A DNA stretch of 64,000 nucleotides, from NCBI RefSeq assembly GCF_025947285.1, contig NZ_CP110008.1, forward strand, positions 62,001 through 126,000, read 5' to 3'. Shown here one piece after another: positions 34,581-42,474 of this stretch; position 1 is the stretch's first letter, and each line of letters starts with the position of its first letter. The translations under genes and the position numbers were made by a program. The notes under the pieces were generated by a model, which was not told the DNA's origin, searched no databases, and saw nothing but the letters and a program-made list of their open reading frames with translations. Origin of the DNA: Flavobacterium sp. N2820. Lineage in GTDB: Bacteria > Bacteroidota > Bacteroidia > Flavobacteriales > Flavobacteriaceae.

Positions 34581-35342
34581 ATGTTACATTCACGAATAGA
34601 AGGAGAAGGAAAGCCATTACTCATAATCCATGGTTTTTTAGGGATGTCTGATAATTGGAAATCTCTAGCAACGCAATTTGCAGCTCAAGGTTTTCAAACA
34701 CATGCTTTAGATTTACGAAATCATGGTAAAAGTTTTCATTCTGATGATTTTAGTTATGAAGTCATGGTTGAAGATGTGAAGCAATATTGTAATTTTCATC
34801 AATTAACAACTATTGATGTACTTGGACATTCAATGGGAGGAAAAGTAGCCATGTTATTGGCAACTACTTATCCTGAATTGGTTTCAAAGCTAATTGTGGC
34901 AGATATTGGTCCAAAATATTATGCACCACATCATCAAACTATTTTAGAAGGTTTAAACGCTATTGATTTTGCAAAAAAACCAAGCCGAAGTGAAGTCGAA
35001 GAAGAACTTTCTAAATATATTAGAGATTTTGGAACACGTCAGTTTTTACTAAAAAGCTTGTATTGGAAAACTCCAGAACAATTAGCCTTTCGATTTAATC
35101 TAGCTGTTTTTAATCAAAAAATTGAGACCATCGGAACAGCTTTACCATTTGAAAATACATTTTCTAAACCTACTTTGTTTTTGCGTGGCGATAAATCAGA
35201 TTACATCACAGATGCTGATTATGAAACAATTTTGCACCATTTTCCTTCATCAAGAGTAGAAACTGTAAAAAACGCAGGACACTGGTTGCATGCTGAAAAT
35301 CCAACCGATTTTTTTGAGTTAGTTATTGCATTTTTGCAATGA
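34581..35342 (+). CDS. Alpha/beta-fold hydrolase (YbfF-like esterase)
   Basis: The 253-aa cytoplasmic hydrolase has the oxyanion strand LLIIHGFLGMSDNWKSL, the nucleophile elbow GHSMGG (Ser near residue 82), an acid region around LRGDKSDYI and the catalytic His in NAGHWLH. The closest familiar group is the YbfF-type acyl esterases. The natural substrate is unknown. It lies 3 bp after pdxJ and ends at a strong hairpin terminator. Confidence 0.85.
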   Translation: MLHSRIEGEGKPLLIIHGFLGMSDNWKSLATQFAAQGFQTHALDLRNHGKSFHSDDFSYEVMVEDVKQYCNFHQLTTIDVLGHSMGGKVAMLLATTYPELVSKLIVADIGPKYYAPHHQTILEGLNAIDFAKKPSRSEVEEELSKYIRDFGTRQFLLKSLYWKTPEQLAFRFNLAVFNQKIETIGTALPFENTFSKPTLFLRGDKSDYITDADYETILHHFPSSRVETVKNAGHWLHAENPTDFFELVIAFLQ

Positions 35343-35350
35343 AAAGACAA

Positions 35351-35376
35351 AAAAAATTATGCACGCATAATTTTTT
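35351..35376. terminator. Terminator after the hydrolase gene
   Basis: AAAAAATTATGC (35351-35362) and GCATAATTTTTT (35365-35376) are perfect reverse complements with a 2-nt centre. It works as an ATTATG-CACG-CATAAT hairpin with a T-run. Confidence 0.8.
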
Positions 35377-35409
35377 AGTTAAAAAAATTGTAAAATTCAT
35401 ATTTTGTTA

Positions 35410-35417
35410 TAATTTTG
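35410..35417 (+). promoter_or_regulatory. -7 box of the FadL-like gene
   Basis: TAATTTTG fits TAnnTTTG, 48 bp before the ATG at 35466, with a TTG about 20 bp upstream. Confidence 0.5.
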
Positions 35418-35465
35418 AACTATTGATTTTTATAAATTCAGAAAAAAACTAACACTTATTACATT

Positions 35466-36692
35466 ATGAGAAAATTACTTTCTTTAACATTATTGGCTTT
35501 GGCTGGCTCAACTGCTTTTGCAGGAGGATATCGAGTTAGTATTCAAGGGCAAAAACAATTGGCTATGGGACACACAGGTGTAGCTGTAGTAAATAGTGCA
35601 GAGGTTGCATTTTTCAACCCAGCTGGTATGGCCTATTTAGATAAAAAATTCAATTTATCTGTAGGAGGTAATGCTTTGTTTGCAAAAACTAAATTCCAAA
35701 ATTCGCAATACAACTGGGAAGCTTCAACAGAAAACATGGGAACACCTTTTAGTCTGTATGCTACCTACAAAATCAACGATTGGTTTACAGCAGGTTTAGC
35801 TGTTTATACACCTTATGGAAGTTCTGTAGAATGGGATCAAGATTGGCAAGGAGCACATTTAGTAAATAATATCGATTTACAAGCTATTTTTATTCAGCCT
35901 TCTATTTCAGTTAGAGTTGGAGAACATTTTAGTGTAGGTGGTGGACCAATTTTCGCTACAGGTTCTGTTAATTTTAATAGAAATGTAGACAGATCTACTG
36001 TAAATATAGATAATGAAAGAACAGATTTAACTATTGAGTCAAAAGGTATTACCGCATGGGGTTATACAGCTGGTTTTATGTTTAATCCAACCAAAAAATT
36101 ACGTATAGGAATGAACTATCGTTCTGAAATTATCATGGAAGCAAGAGATGGAGATGCTACTTTTAATGACTATCCCGGAACAGCTCCAGAAACAAAATTT
36201 AATGCAGATTTACCATTACCTGCAGAATTAACAGTGGGATTGTCCTATAAAGTTACTGAGAGACTATTAATGGCTTTTGACTATAATAGAGCAATGTGGA
36301 GTGTTTATGAAAACTTAAATGTTGATTTTACAAATCCAGCGCTTCCAGATTCAAATAACCCAAGAAATTACAAAAATTCTAGTACTTACAGAGTAGGTAT
36401 GCAGTATGCTGCAAATGATAAATTTACATTCAGAGCGGGGTGGTATTTTGACGAAAGTCCAGTACAAGATGGATATTTTGCTCCAGAAACACCAAGAAAT
36501 GATTCTATGGGATACACAGGAGGTTTAACTTATCAAGTAAATAGTAAATTAGGCGTTGATGTGTCTTTCTTATATTTACATTTTGACGAAGTTGATAATT
36601 CTTATGATTATGTAAGTGATGGTAGTAGTTTTGGAGGAACTTATAAATCAGTTGTATTTTCACCAGGTATAGGTATTACTTATGGTTTCTAA
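35466..36692 (+). CDS. OmpP1/FadL-family outer-membrane transporter
   Basis: The 408-aa outer-membrane barrel takes up hydrophobic compounds. The signal peptide is MRKLLSLTLLALAGSTAFAGG, after which the mature N-terminal hatch begins GYRVSIQGQKQLAMGHTGVAVVNSAEVAFFNPAGMAY, with the conserved NPAG. The remaining strands end in SPGIGITYGF. A GDSL-type lipoprotein gene follows after 18 bp, so the channel and an envelope esterase are probably co-expressed, suggesting uptake and hydrolysis of a lipid-like substrate. Confidence 0.9.
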   Translation: MRKLLSLTLLALAGSTAFAGGYRVSIQGQKQLAMGHTGVAVVNSAEVAFFNPAGMAYLDKKFNLSVGGNALFAKTKFQNSQYNWEASTENMGTPFSLYATYKINDWFTAGLAVYTPYGSSVEWDQDWQGAHLVNNIDLQAIFIQPSISVRVGEHFSVGGGPIFATGSVNFNRNVDRSTVNIDNERTDLTIESKGITAWGYTAGFMFNPTKKLRIGMNYRSEIIMEARDGDATFNDYPGTAPETKFNADLPLPAELTVGLSYKVTERLLMAFDYNRAMWSVYENLNVDFTNPALPDSNNPRNYKNSSTYRVGMQYAANDKFTFRAGWYFDESPVQDGYFAPETPRNDSMGYTGGLTYQVNSKLGVDVSFLYLHFDEVDNSYDYVSDGSSFGGTYKSVVFSPGIGITYGF

Positions 36693-36710
36693 TTTTTAAT
36701 AAACAGAAAA

Positions 36711-38288
36711 ATGAAAAATAAATTTATATATTTAGCTATTATAGCAGCTGGTTTTGCTTCATGTGAACCAGAATTTGAAAATGAAGTTGGTGCAAATTAT
36801 ACTTCTGGTGATGCAGATTTTACAAGTTATGTTGCTGTGGGTAATTCATTAACTGCAGGTTATATGGATGGTACAGTTTCTAAAGGCGGTCAAATGTACT
36901 CATATCCTAACTTATTAGCACAACAATTTGCATTAGTAGGCGGTGGAGCATTTACACAACCTTCTTATGAAGATGATGTTAATAATTTAGGTGGATTAAT
37001 GTTAGGAGGTATTCCAATTGGAAATACAAGATTAGTAATTGACGCTTCTCAAGGTCGTCCAGAAAACTTAGCAGGAACTTCAACAATTGAGGTTTCTAAT
37101 TTGCAAGCAACAGCATACAACAATATGGGTGTTCCTGGTGCAAAATCATTTCATTTATTAGCTTCTGGTTATGGGAATGTTGCTGGTGTTGCTTTAGGAC
37201 AATCAAATCCTTACTTTGTAAGACACGCAACTTCTCCAACAGCTACCGTTTTAGGAGATGCGATGTCTAAAAATCCAACTTTCTTTACAAACTGGATTGG
37301 AGCTAACGATGTTTTAGCTTATGCAACTAATGGTGGTGCGCAATCAGATGGTAATACACCAGCAGCAGACCATAATGTGACTGGAAATATGAATCCTGCT
37401 ACTTATGGCGGTAATGACATTACTAATTCTGGTGTTTTTGCAAGCGTATATTCTACATTGATTAGCACATTAACTTCTGGTGGTGCAAAAGGAGTTGTGG
37501 CTACCGTTCCAAGTGTAACGGCTATTCCTTATTTCACAACTGTTCCTTATAATCCGCTATCTCCAACTGCTTTGGGTGGTTCAGCAAATATAAATGCATT
37601 GAATGCTCAATTATATGGTCCATTAAATCAAATTTTTACTGCTTTTGGGGAACCAAACAGAGTAAAGTTGTTATCAGCAACTAGTGCTAATCCTATATTA
37701 ATTTTTGATGCTGATGCTGTAGATCGTTCGGCTCAAATTACGGCTGTATTAACACCTACTTTAGGTGCGCCAACAGCTACTGCATTCGGAATGGTTTTTG
37801 GAAAAGCTCGTCAAGCTACTGCAGCAGATTTAGTAGTTTTACCTGCTTCTTCTGTAATTGGTACGCCAAATGCATCTTCTCCTTCGACATTAATTAATAT
37901 CAATGGAGTTTCATATCCAATGGCTAATAGATGGGTATTAACTGCTAATGAAAAAGCTAAAGTAGCAAATGCAACAGCAGCTTACAACAGTGCAATTGTT
38001 TCTATTGCAAGTTCAAATAATTTAGCAGTGGCAGATATGAATCAAATCATGAATCAATTGGTTGGTGGTTTAAGAGTTGAAGATGGAACATTTTATACAG
38101 CAAATTATTTTTCTTCTGCAACTGCAACAACTGTATTGTTTTCTTTAGATGGCGTGCATCCTAACGCTAGAGGTTACGCAGTAATTACAAATGAAATCAT
38201 TAAAGTTATAAATAGTCATTATAATGCTAATTTACCTTTACATTCTGCAGCTAATTTCCCAGGGGCTACAATTGTAGGTTCAAACTAA
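36711..38288 (+). CDS. SGNH/GDSL-type hydrolase lipoprotein
   Basis: The 525-aa lipoprotein has lipobox ASCE (MKNKFIYLAIIAAGFASCEP). SGNH blocks are visible: GNSLTAGYMDG with the nucleophile Ser (block I, residues about 45-55), WIGANDVLAY with the Asn (block III) and DGVHPNARGYAVITN with the catalytic Asp and His (block V). The protein is longer than simple GDSL esterases because of a large insert between blocks III and V, low in charge and rich in Ala/Thr. It is probably an esterase held at the outer membrane. It forms an operon with the FadL-like gene. Confidence 0.9.
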   Translation: MKNKFIYLAIIAAGFASCEPEFENEVGANYTSGDADFTSYVAVGNSLTAGYMDGTVSKGGQMYSYPNLLAQQFALVGGGAFTQPSYEDDVNNLGGLMLGGIPIGNTRLVIDASQGRPENLAGTSTIEVSNLQATAYNNMGVPGAKSFHLLASGYGNVAGVALGQSNPYFVRHATSPTATVLGDAMSKNPTFFTNWIGANDVLAYATNGGAQSDGNTPAADHNVTGNMNPATYGGNDITNSGVFASVYSTLISTLTSGGAKGVVATVPSVTAIPYFTTVPYNPLSPTALGGSANINALNAQLYGPLNQIFTAFGEPNRVKLLSATSANPILIFDADAVDRSAQITAVLTPTLGAPTATAFGMVFGKARQATAADLVVLPASSVIGTPNASSPSTLININGVSYPMANRWVLTANEKAKVANATAAYNSAIVSIASSNNLAVADMNQIMNQLVGGLRVEDGTFYTANYFSSATATTVLFSLDGVHPNARGYAVITNEIIKVINSHYNANLPLHSAANFPGATIVGSN

Positions 38289-38312
38289 ATAAGATTTTTA
38301 TCAAATAAATAT

Positions 38313-38341
38313 AAAAGGCATCATTTTTGGTGCCTTTTTTT
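38313..38341 (+). terminator. Terminator after the GDSL lipoprotein gene
   Basis: AAAAGGCATCA (38313-38323) pairs with TGGTGCCTTTT (38328-38338) with one G-U pair, followed by T residues. Confidence 0.85.
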
Positions 38342-38366
38342 GTAATTTTAAAAAAAATCAAAATAT

Positions 38367-38711
38367 ATGAATTTTATTATCAAACTTTTAATTAGTACTA
38401 TTATAGTATTTACGTTAGCGTATTTTTTACCTGGTGTTCATGTAGATAATTTAACGGCGGCATTATTGGTTGCAGTAGTTTTAGGATTGTTGAATACTTT
38501 TTTGAAGCCTATTTTAATTTTTCTGACTATTCCCGTAACCTTAATTACTTTGGGTTTGTTTTTATTAGTAATTAATGCAGGTATTATTTTAATTTGCGAC
38601 TATTTTATTACAGAATTTCATGTTGATGGTTTTTTAACAGCCTTAATTTTCAGCATATTATTATCAATAAGTCAATCAATATTGAACAAAATATTTGTTA
38701 GTGAAGATTAA
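38367..38711 (+). CDS. Phage-holin-like four-helix membrane protein
   Basis: The 114-aa inner-membrane protein of the 'phage holin family' (4-TMS type) is a widespread chromosomal family despite the name. Four hydrophobic segments cover nearly all of it (FIIKLLISTIIVFTLAYFL; ALLVAVVLGLLNTFLKPILIFLTI; ITLGLFLLVINAGIILI; FLTALIFSILLSISQSIL). There is no phage gene nearby, so a lysis role is unlikely. It stands alone between the GDSL lipoprotein and trigger factor. Confidence 0.8.
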   Translation: MNFIIKLLISTIIVFTLAYFLPGVHVDNLTAALLVAVVLGLLNTFLKPILIFLTIPVTLITLGLFLLVINAGIILICDYFITEFHVDGFLTALIFSILLSISQSILNKIFVSED

Positions 38712-38750
38712 TTTTTAGCGAATTGAATTTCAGTAAATTAAAAACTTGTT

Positions 38751-38781
38751 TGGGTTGTAAAAATTCTATAATTTTGCAACC
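38751..38781 (+). promoter_or_regulatory. Promoter of tig inside an inverted repeat
   Basis: TAATTTTG at 38768-38775 fits a -7 box and TTG at 38745-38747 a -33 box. GGGTTG (38751-38756) and CAACCC (38776-38781) bracket the -7 box as an inverted repeat, with additional A/T pairing inside. Confidence 0.5.
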
Positions 38782-38812
38782 CAATTTTTATGGTACTTAA
38801 ATAAACAGATAA

Positions 38813-40138
38813 ATGAACATTACAAAAACGCAAGTTGATGCATTAAATGCTATTGTAACAGTAGCAATCGCTAAAGAAGATTATGCTGATAAGGTAAATA
38901 AAGTATTAGCTGATTACAAAAAAAACGCTGCTATTTCTGGATTTAGAAAAGGAGCTGTTCCAATGAGTTTGATTCAAAAACAATATGGTAAAGCAGTTTT
39001 ATTAGAAGAAGTGAATAAAGTATTACAAACTTCGCTTAATAATTATTTAACTACTGAAAAATTAGATATTCTTGGAAATCCACTTCCAAAGTTAACAGAA
39101 AGTATCGATTGGGATGCGGAAAATTTTTCTTTTGACTTCGAATTAGGATTAGCACCTCAGTTTTCAGTTGATTTATCTGCTAAAAACAATGTTACTAAAT
39201 TCAAAGTTATTGCTGATGACAAAATGTTGAACGATCAAGTAGATCGCATCGCAAAGCAATATGGAAAATTAATTTCTCAAGATAAAGTAGAAGAAGGTTT
39301 TGATGTTGTTGGAACATTTACAAACGAAGAAAAAGGAATTAATGCTCCTGCAAATTTTGCTTTAGATATTTTTGCAGATAAAAAAGTAGCAAAATCATTC
39401 ATTGGTAAAAAAGTAGGTGATGTAGTTGCTATCGGAACAAAAGGCTTATTCGATGATGATCACAAATTAATGGATTACTTAAAAGTAGGTCATGATGATG
39501 TACACGGATTAGATATCACAGTTCATTTCACAATTGAAGAAATTAATGCAACTGAAAGAGCTGAATTAAATCAAGAATTGTTTGATAAATTATTTGGAGC
39601 TGGAGTCGTTTCTTCTGTTGAAGACGTAAAAGCAAAAATTAAAGAGGATGCTGAAGCGCAATTTGCACAACAAGCAGATCAAAAATTCTTAAACGACGTG
39701 ACTGATTTCTTAATCGAAAACACAAAATTTGATTTACCAGCTGAGTTCTTAAAAAAATGGATTAAAACCATGGGTGAAACTCCACTTTCTGATGAGCAAG
39801 CTGAAGAAGAATATGCAAAAGCAGAAAAAGGATTACGTTTTCAATTAATCGAAGGAAAAGTAATGGCTGAAAATAATTTACAAATTACGTTTGAAGATTT
39901 AAAAGCACATACTGCCGAATTAATCAAGAAACAAATGGCTCAATTTGGTCAATTAAATCCATCGGATGATGAAATTAACGGAATTGTTGCTCGTGTGATG
40001 TCAAATCAAGACGAAGTAAAACGTTTGTCTGAGCAAGTAATGAGCGAAAAAATGTTAGGTCTTTACAAAGAAAAAGTATCGGCTAAAACAAAAGAAGTTA
40101 ATTACGAGCAATTCATCAAAGAAATGTACGGAGAATAA
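38813..40138 (+). CDS. tig: Trigger factor
   Basis: This is a ribosome-bound chaperone for nascent chains. The 441 residues have the N-terminal ribosome-binding domain with KNAAISGFRKGAVPMSLIQKQYGKAVLLEEV, matching the GFRxGKxP signature. The middle PPIase-like domain is degenerate (DKVEEGFDVVGTFTNEEKGI), and the long helical C-terminal arms follow. It lies upstream of clpP and clpX, the same order as in many bacteria, but with an intervening hairpin. Confidence 0.95.
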   Translation: MNITKTQVDALNAIVTVAIAKEDYADKVNKVLADYKKNAAISGFRKGAVPMSLIQKQYGKAVLLEEVNKVLQTSLNNYLTTEKLDILGNPLPKLTESIDWDAENFSFDFELGLAPQFSVDLSAKNNVTKFKVIADDKMLNDQVDRIAKQYGKLISQDKVEEGFDVVGTFTNEEKGINAPANFALDIFADKKVAKSFIGKKVGDVVAIGTKGLFDDDHKLMDYLKVGHDDVHGLDITVHFTIEEINATERAELNQELFDKLFGAGVVSSVEDVKAKIKEDAEAQFAQQADQKFLNDVTDFLIENTKFDLPAEFLKKWIKTMGETPLSDEQAEEEYAKAEKGLRFQLIEGKVMAENNLQITFEDLKAHTAELIKKQMAQFGQLNPSDDEINGIVARVMSNQDEVKRLSEQVMSEKMLGLYKEKVSAKTKEVNYEQFIKEMYGE

Positions 40139-40164
40139 TTTCTCACAAAAAATAATTATCTTTG

Positions 40165-40191
40165 AGCGTCAGACTAGTTTTGGCGCTTTTT
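40165..40191 (+). terminator. Probable terminator after tig
   Basis: AGCGTCA (40165-40171) pairs with TGGCGCT (40181-40187), one G-U pair, then a short T-run. TATCTTTG just before it (40157-40164) resembles a -7 box and may be coincidental. Confidence 0.5.
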
Positions 40192-40251
40192 GTTTCAAGA
40201 CAATTTGTCACAAAAAGTAATAGGCACGAACTTTGCAAAATATTAATGGTT

Positions 40252-40300
40252 TAAGTTTAATCCCTTTTAAACTTTTAAACACATAAACTTTTAAACTTAA
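40252..40300. repeat. Intergenic TTTAAAC word repeat before clpP
   Basis: The words TTTTAAACTTTTAAAC and AAACTTTTAAACTTAA follow one another right before the clpP ATG. They are similar to stretches at 63572-63606 and, inverted, at 9680-9726. Confidence 0.5.
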
Positions 40301-40303
40301 TTT

Positions 40304-40960
40304 ATGAATTACGGAAAAGAATTTAAAAAATATGCTACTAAGCATCACGGAGTAAACAGTTTATATTACGATAAAATTGTTGGAAGTATGACGCCTTATA
40401 TTATTGAAGAACGCCAATTAAACGTAGCTTCAATGGATGTTTTTTCTCGTTTAATGATGGATAGAATTATCTTCATGGGAACAGGAGTTGATGATTATGT
40501 GGCAAATATTATTCAAGCGCAATTATTGTTTTTAGAAAGTGTTGACGCTTCTAAAGACATTAGTATTTATATTAATTCTCCTGGTGGAAGTGTCTATGCT
40601 GGATTAGGAATTTATGATACAATGCAATTTGTAAAACCAGACGTTGCTACAATTTGTACAGGAATGGCGGCTTCAATGGGAGCGGTTTTATTATGTGCTG
40701 GAGCAGAAGGAAAGCGTTCGGCATTACCACACTCAAGAGTTATGATTCACCAACCATCAGGAGGAGCACAAGGTGTAGCAACTGATATGGAAATCAACTT
40801 GAAAGAAATGTTGAAATTAAAAGATGAATTATATGAAATCATTTCTAAACATTCTGGACAATCGTTCGAAAAAGTGCACAAAGATTCTGAGCGCGATTAT
40901 TGGATGATTGCTGCTGAAGCAAAAGAATACGGAATGATTGATGAGGTTTTAACAAGATAA
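40304..40960 (+). CDS. clpP: ATP-dependent Clp protease proteolytic subunit
   Basis: This is the serine protease barrel that works with ClpX and ClpA/ClpC. The 218 residues show SPGGSVYAGLGIYDTMQ, the catalytic Ser in GMAASMGAVLL, the catalytic His in RVMIHQPSGG and the third triad residue in the KDSERDYWM region. The N-terminal extension MNYGKEFKKYATKHHG is about 20 residues before the usual start of the mature chain. clpX follows after 81 bp, which include a strong inverted repeat. Confidence 0.95.
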   Translation: MNYGKEFKKYATKHHGVNSLYYDKIVGSMTPYIIEERQLNVASMDVFSRLMMDRIIFMGTGVDDYVANIIQAQLLFLESVDASKDISIYINSPGGSVYAGLGIYDTMQFVKPDVATICTGMAASMGAVLLCAGAEGKRSALPHSRVMIHQPSGGAQGVATDMEINLKEMLKLKDELYEIISKHSGQSFEKVHKDSERDYWMIAAEAKEYGMIDEVLTR

Positions 40961-40973
40961 ATAAATATAGTTT

Positions 40974-41027
40974 TCAGTTTTCAGTCACAGTTTTCAGCGA
41001 TATAACTGTGACTGTATACTGTGACTG
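40974..41027. repeat. CAGT-rich inverted and direct repeat between clpP and clpX
   Basis: CAGTCACAGTT (40982-40992) is the exact reverse complement of AACTGTGACTG (41004-41014), and ACTGTGACTG recurs at 41018-41027. The stretch also has CAGTTTTCAGT words. A similar CAGT-rich stretch lies at 6952-6983. Confidence 0.7.
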
Positions 41028-41041
41028 CTAACTTAAAAAGG

Positions 41042-42274
41042 ATGGCTAAAGAAGTATTAGAATGTTCATTCTGCGGAAGGAAAAAGCCTGAAACCAATTT
41101 ATTAATTGCAGGAATTAATGCGCATATTTGCGACAAATGTATCGAACAAGCTCACGGAATTGTATTAGAAGAATTAAAACAATCGGGTAATTCCAATTTG
41201 GTTGCTGATTTGATTCTGTTGAAACCAAAAGAAATTCGTGCGTTTTTAGATGATTATGTTATTGGACAAGATCAGACTAAAAAAGTAATGAGTGTGGCGG
41301 TTTATAATCACTACAAACGTTTGATGCAAATTCAATTGGAAGACGAAGTTGAGATTGAAAAAAGTAACATATTAATGGTAGGACAAACCGGAACAGGTAA
41401 AACATTAGTAGCAAAAACAATTGCAAAAATGTTGAATGTTCCATTGGCTATTGTTGATGCAACTGTTTTAACCGAAGCAGGTTATGTAGGTGAAGATGTG
41501 GAAAGTATCTTAACTCGTTTGTTACAAGCAGCTGATTATGATGTAGCAAAAGCCGAAAGAGGTATTGTATTTATTGACGAAATAGATAAAATTGCACGTA
41601 AAAGTGATAATCCATCAATTACGCGTGATGTTTCGGGTGAAGGTGTGCAACAAGCTTTGTTGAAATTATTAGAAGGAACGGTTGTAAATGTGCCACCAAA
41701 AGGAGGTAGAAAACATCCAGACCAAAAATTTGTTGAGGTAAACACTCAAAATATCTTATTTATTGCAGGTGGTGCTTTCGATGGTATAGAGCGTATTATT
41801 TCAAAACGTTTAAATAGACAAGCTGTTGGTTATAGTTCTTCAATTGGAACAGACCATATTGATAAGGATAATTTGTTGCAGTATTTAATCCCAAAAGATG
41901 TAAAAGATTTTGGATTAATTCCAGAAATTATTGGTCGTTTGCCAGTTTTAACTCATATGGATCCCTTGGATGCAGAAACGTTAAGAGCAATTTTAACCGA
42001 ACCTAAAAATGCCTTAGTAAAGCAATACAAAAAGTTGTTTGAAATGGATGAGGTAACTTTGGAAATTGAAGAAGAAGCTTTAAATTATATTGTCTCTAAA
42101 GCCTTAGAATATAAATTAGGTGCCAGAGGTTTACGTTCGTTATGTGAAGCTATTTTAACTGATGCTATGTATGAATTGCCTAGTTCTGAAGATAAACATT
42201 TGCAAGTAACTAAAGAATATGCGGAAAATAGTTTGAGTAAAAACTTATTACAACGATTGAAAGCAGTTTCTTAA
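41042..42274 (+). CDS. clpX: ATP-dependent Clp protease ATPase subunit ClpX
   Basis: This AAA+ unfoldase feeds substrates, including tmRNA-tagged proteins, to ClpP. The 410 residues begin with a C4 zinc finger ([10 protein letters not shown] ... HICDKC). Then come Walker A ([13 protein letters not shown]), Walker B ([14 protein letters not shown]), the pore loop GYVGEDVES, the ClpP-contact IGF-equivalent region and sensor 2 ([13 protein letters not shown]). I chose ATG 41042 ([12 protein letters not shown]) over 41021, which lies in the upstream repeat. Confidence 0.95.
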   Translation: MAKEVLECSFCGRKKPETNLLIAGINAHICDKCIEQAHGIVLEELKQSGNSNLVADLILLKPKEIRAFLDDYVIGQDQTKKVMSVAVYNHYKRLMQIQLEDEVEIEKSNILMVGQTGTGKTLVAKTIAKMLNVPLAIVDATVLTEAGYVGEDVESILTRLLQAADYDVAKAERGIVFIDEIDKIARKSDNPSITRDVSGEGVQQALLKLLEGTVVNVPPKGGRKHPDQKFVEVNTQNILFIAGGAFDGIERIISKRLNRQAVGYSSSIGTDHIDKDNLLQYLIPKDVKDFGLIPEIIGRLPVLTHMDPLDAETLRAILTEPKNALVKQYKKLFEMDEVTLEIEEEALNYIVSKALEYKLGARGLRSLCEAILTDAMYELPSSEDKHLQVTKEYAENSLSKNLLQRLKAVS

Positions 42275-42293
42275 TTTGGAATATTATATATTT

Positions 42294-42324
42294 AAAAAGG
42301 GTCGCCATTTGGCGACCCTTTTTT
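42294..42324 (+). terminator. Strong terminator after clpX
   Basis: AAAAAGGGTCGCC (42294-42306) and GGCGACCC (42311-42318) form an 8-bp GC-rich stem with loop ATTT and T-run 42319-42324. Confidence 0.95.
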
Positions 42325-42329
42325 ATAGA

Positions 42330-42464
42330 TTAAGCATTTTTCTTTTGCTCTATTTTTTTTGCTTGTTTTGCATTGCAATAGCTAGATTTACAGCTCCATC
42401 CACTAGAACATGAGGTTAATAAAAGTACTGTTGCAATTGCGAAAGTTAGAGTGATTTTTTTCAT
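42330..42464 (-). CDS. 44-aa cysteine-containing lipoprotein
   Basis: A short ORF starts at ATG 42464 with MKKITLTFAIATVLLLTSC, a complete lipoprotein signal with lipobox LTSC. The mature part is only 26 residues: SSGWSCKSSYCNAKQAKK and a basic end. Beyond the lipidated Cys it has two more cysteines. It is 10 bp after the OmpA/PD40 gene on the same strand, so probably co-transcribed, and ends just before the clpX terminator. No family name is known to me. Confidence 0.65.
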   Translation of the reverse strand: MKKITLTFAIATVLLLTSCSSGWSCKSSYCNAKQAKKIEQKKNA

Positions 42465-42474
42465 TTTTAGGGTT

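Noticed and set aside
38367..38711. Prophage remnant because of the holin-like protein
   Set aside because: The family is widespread in chromosomes and no other phage gene is in the neighbourhood.
40157..40164. TATCTTTG promoter after tig
   Set aside because: It fits the -7 consensus, but transcription from it would run straight into the hairpin at 40165-40191; kept only as a remark.
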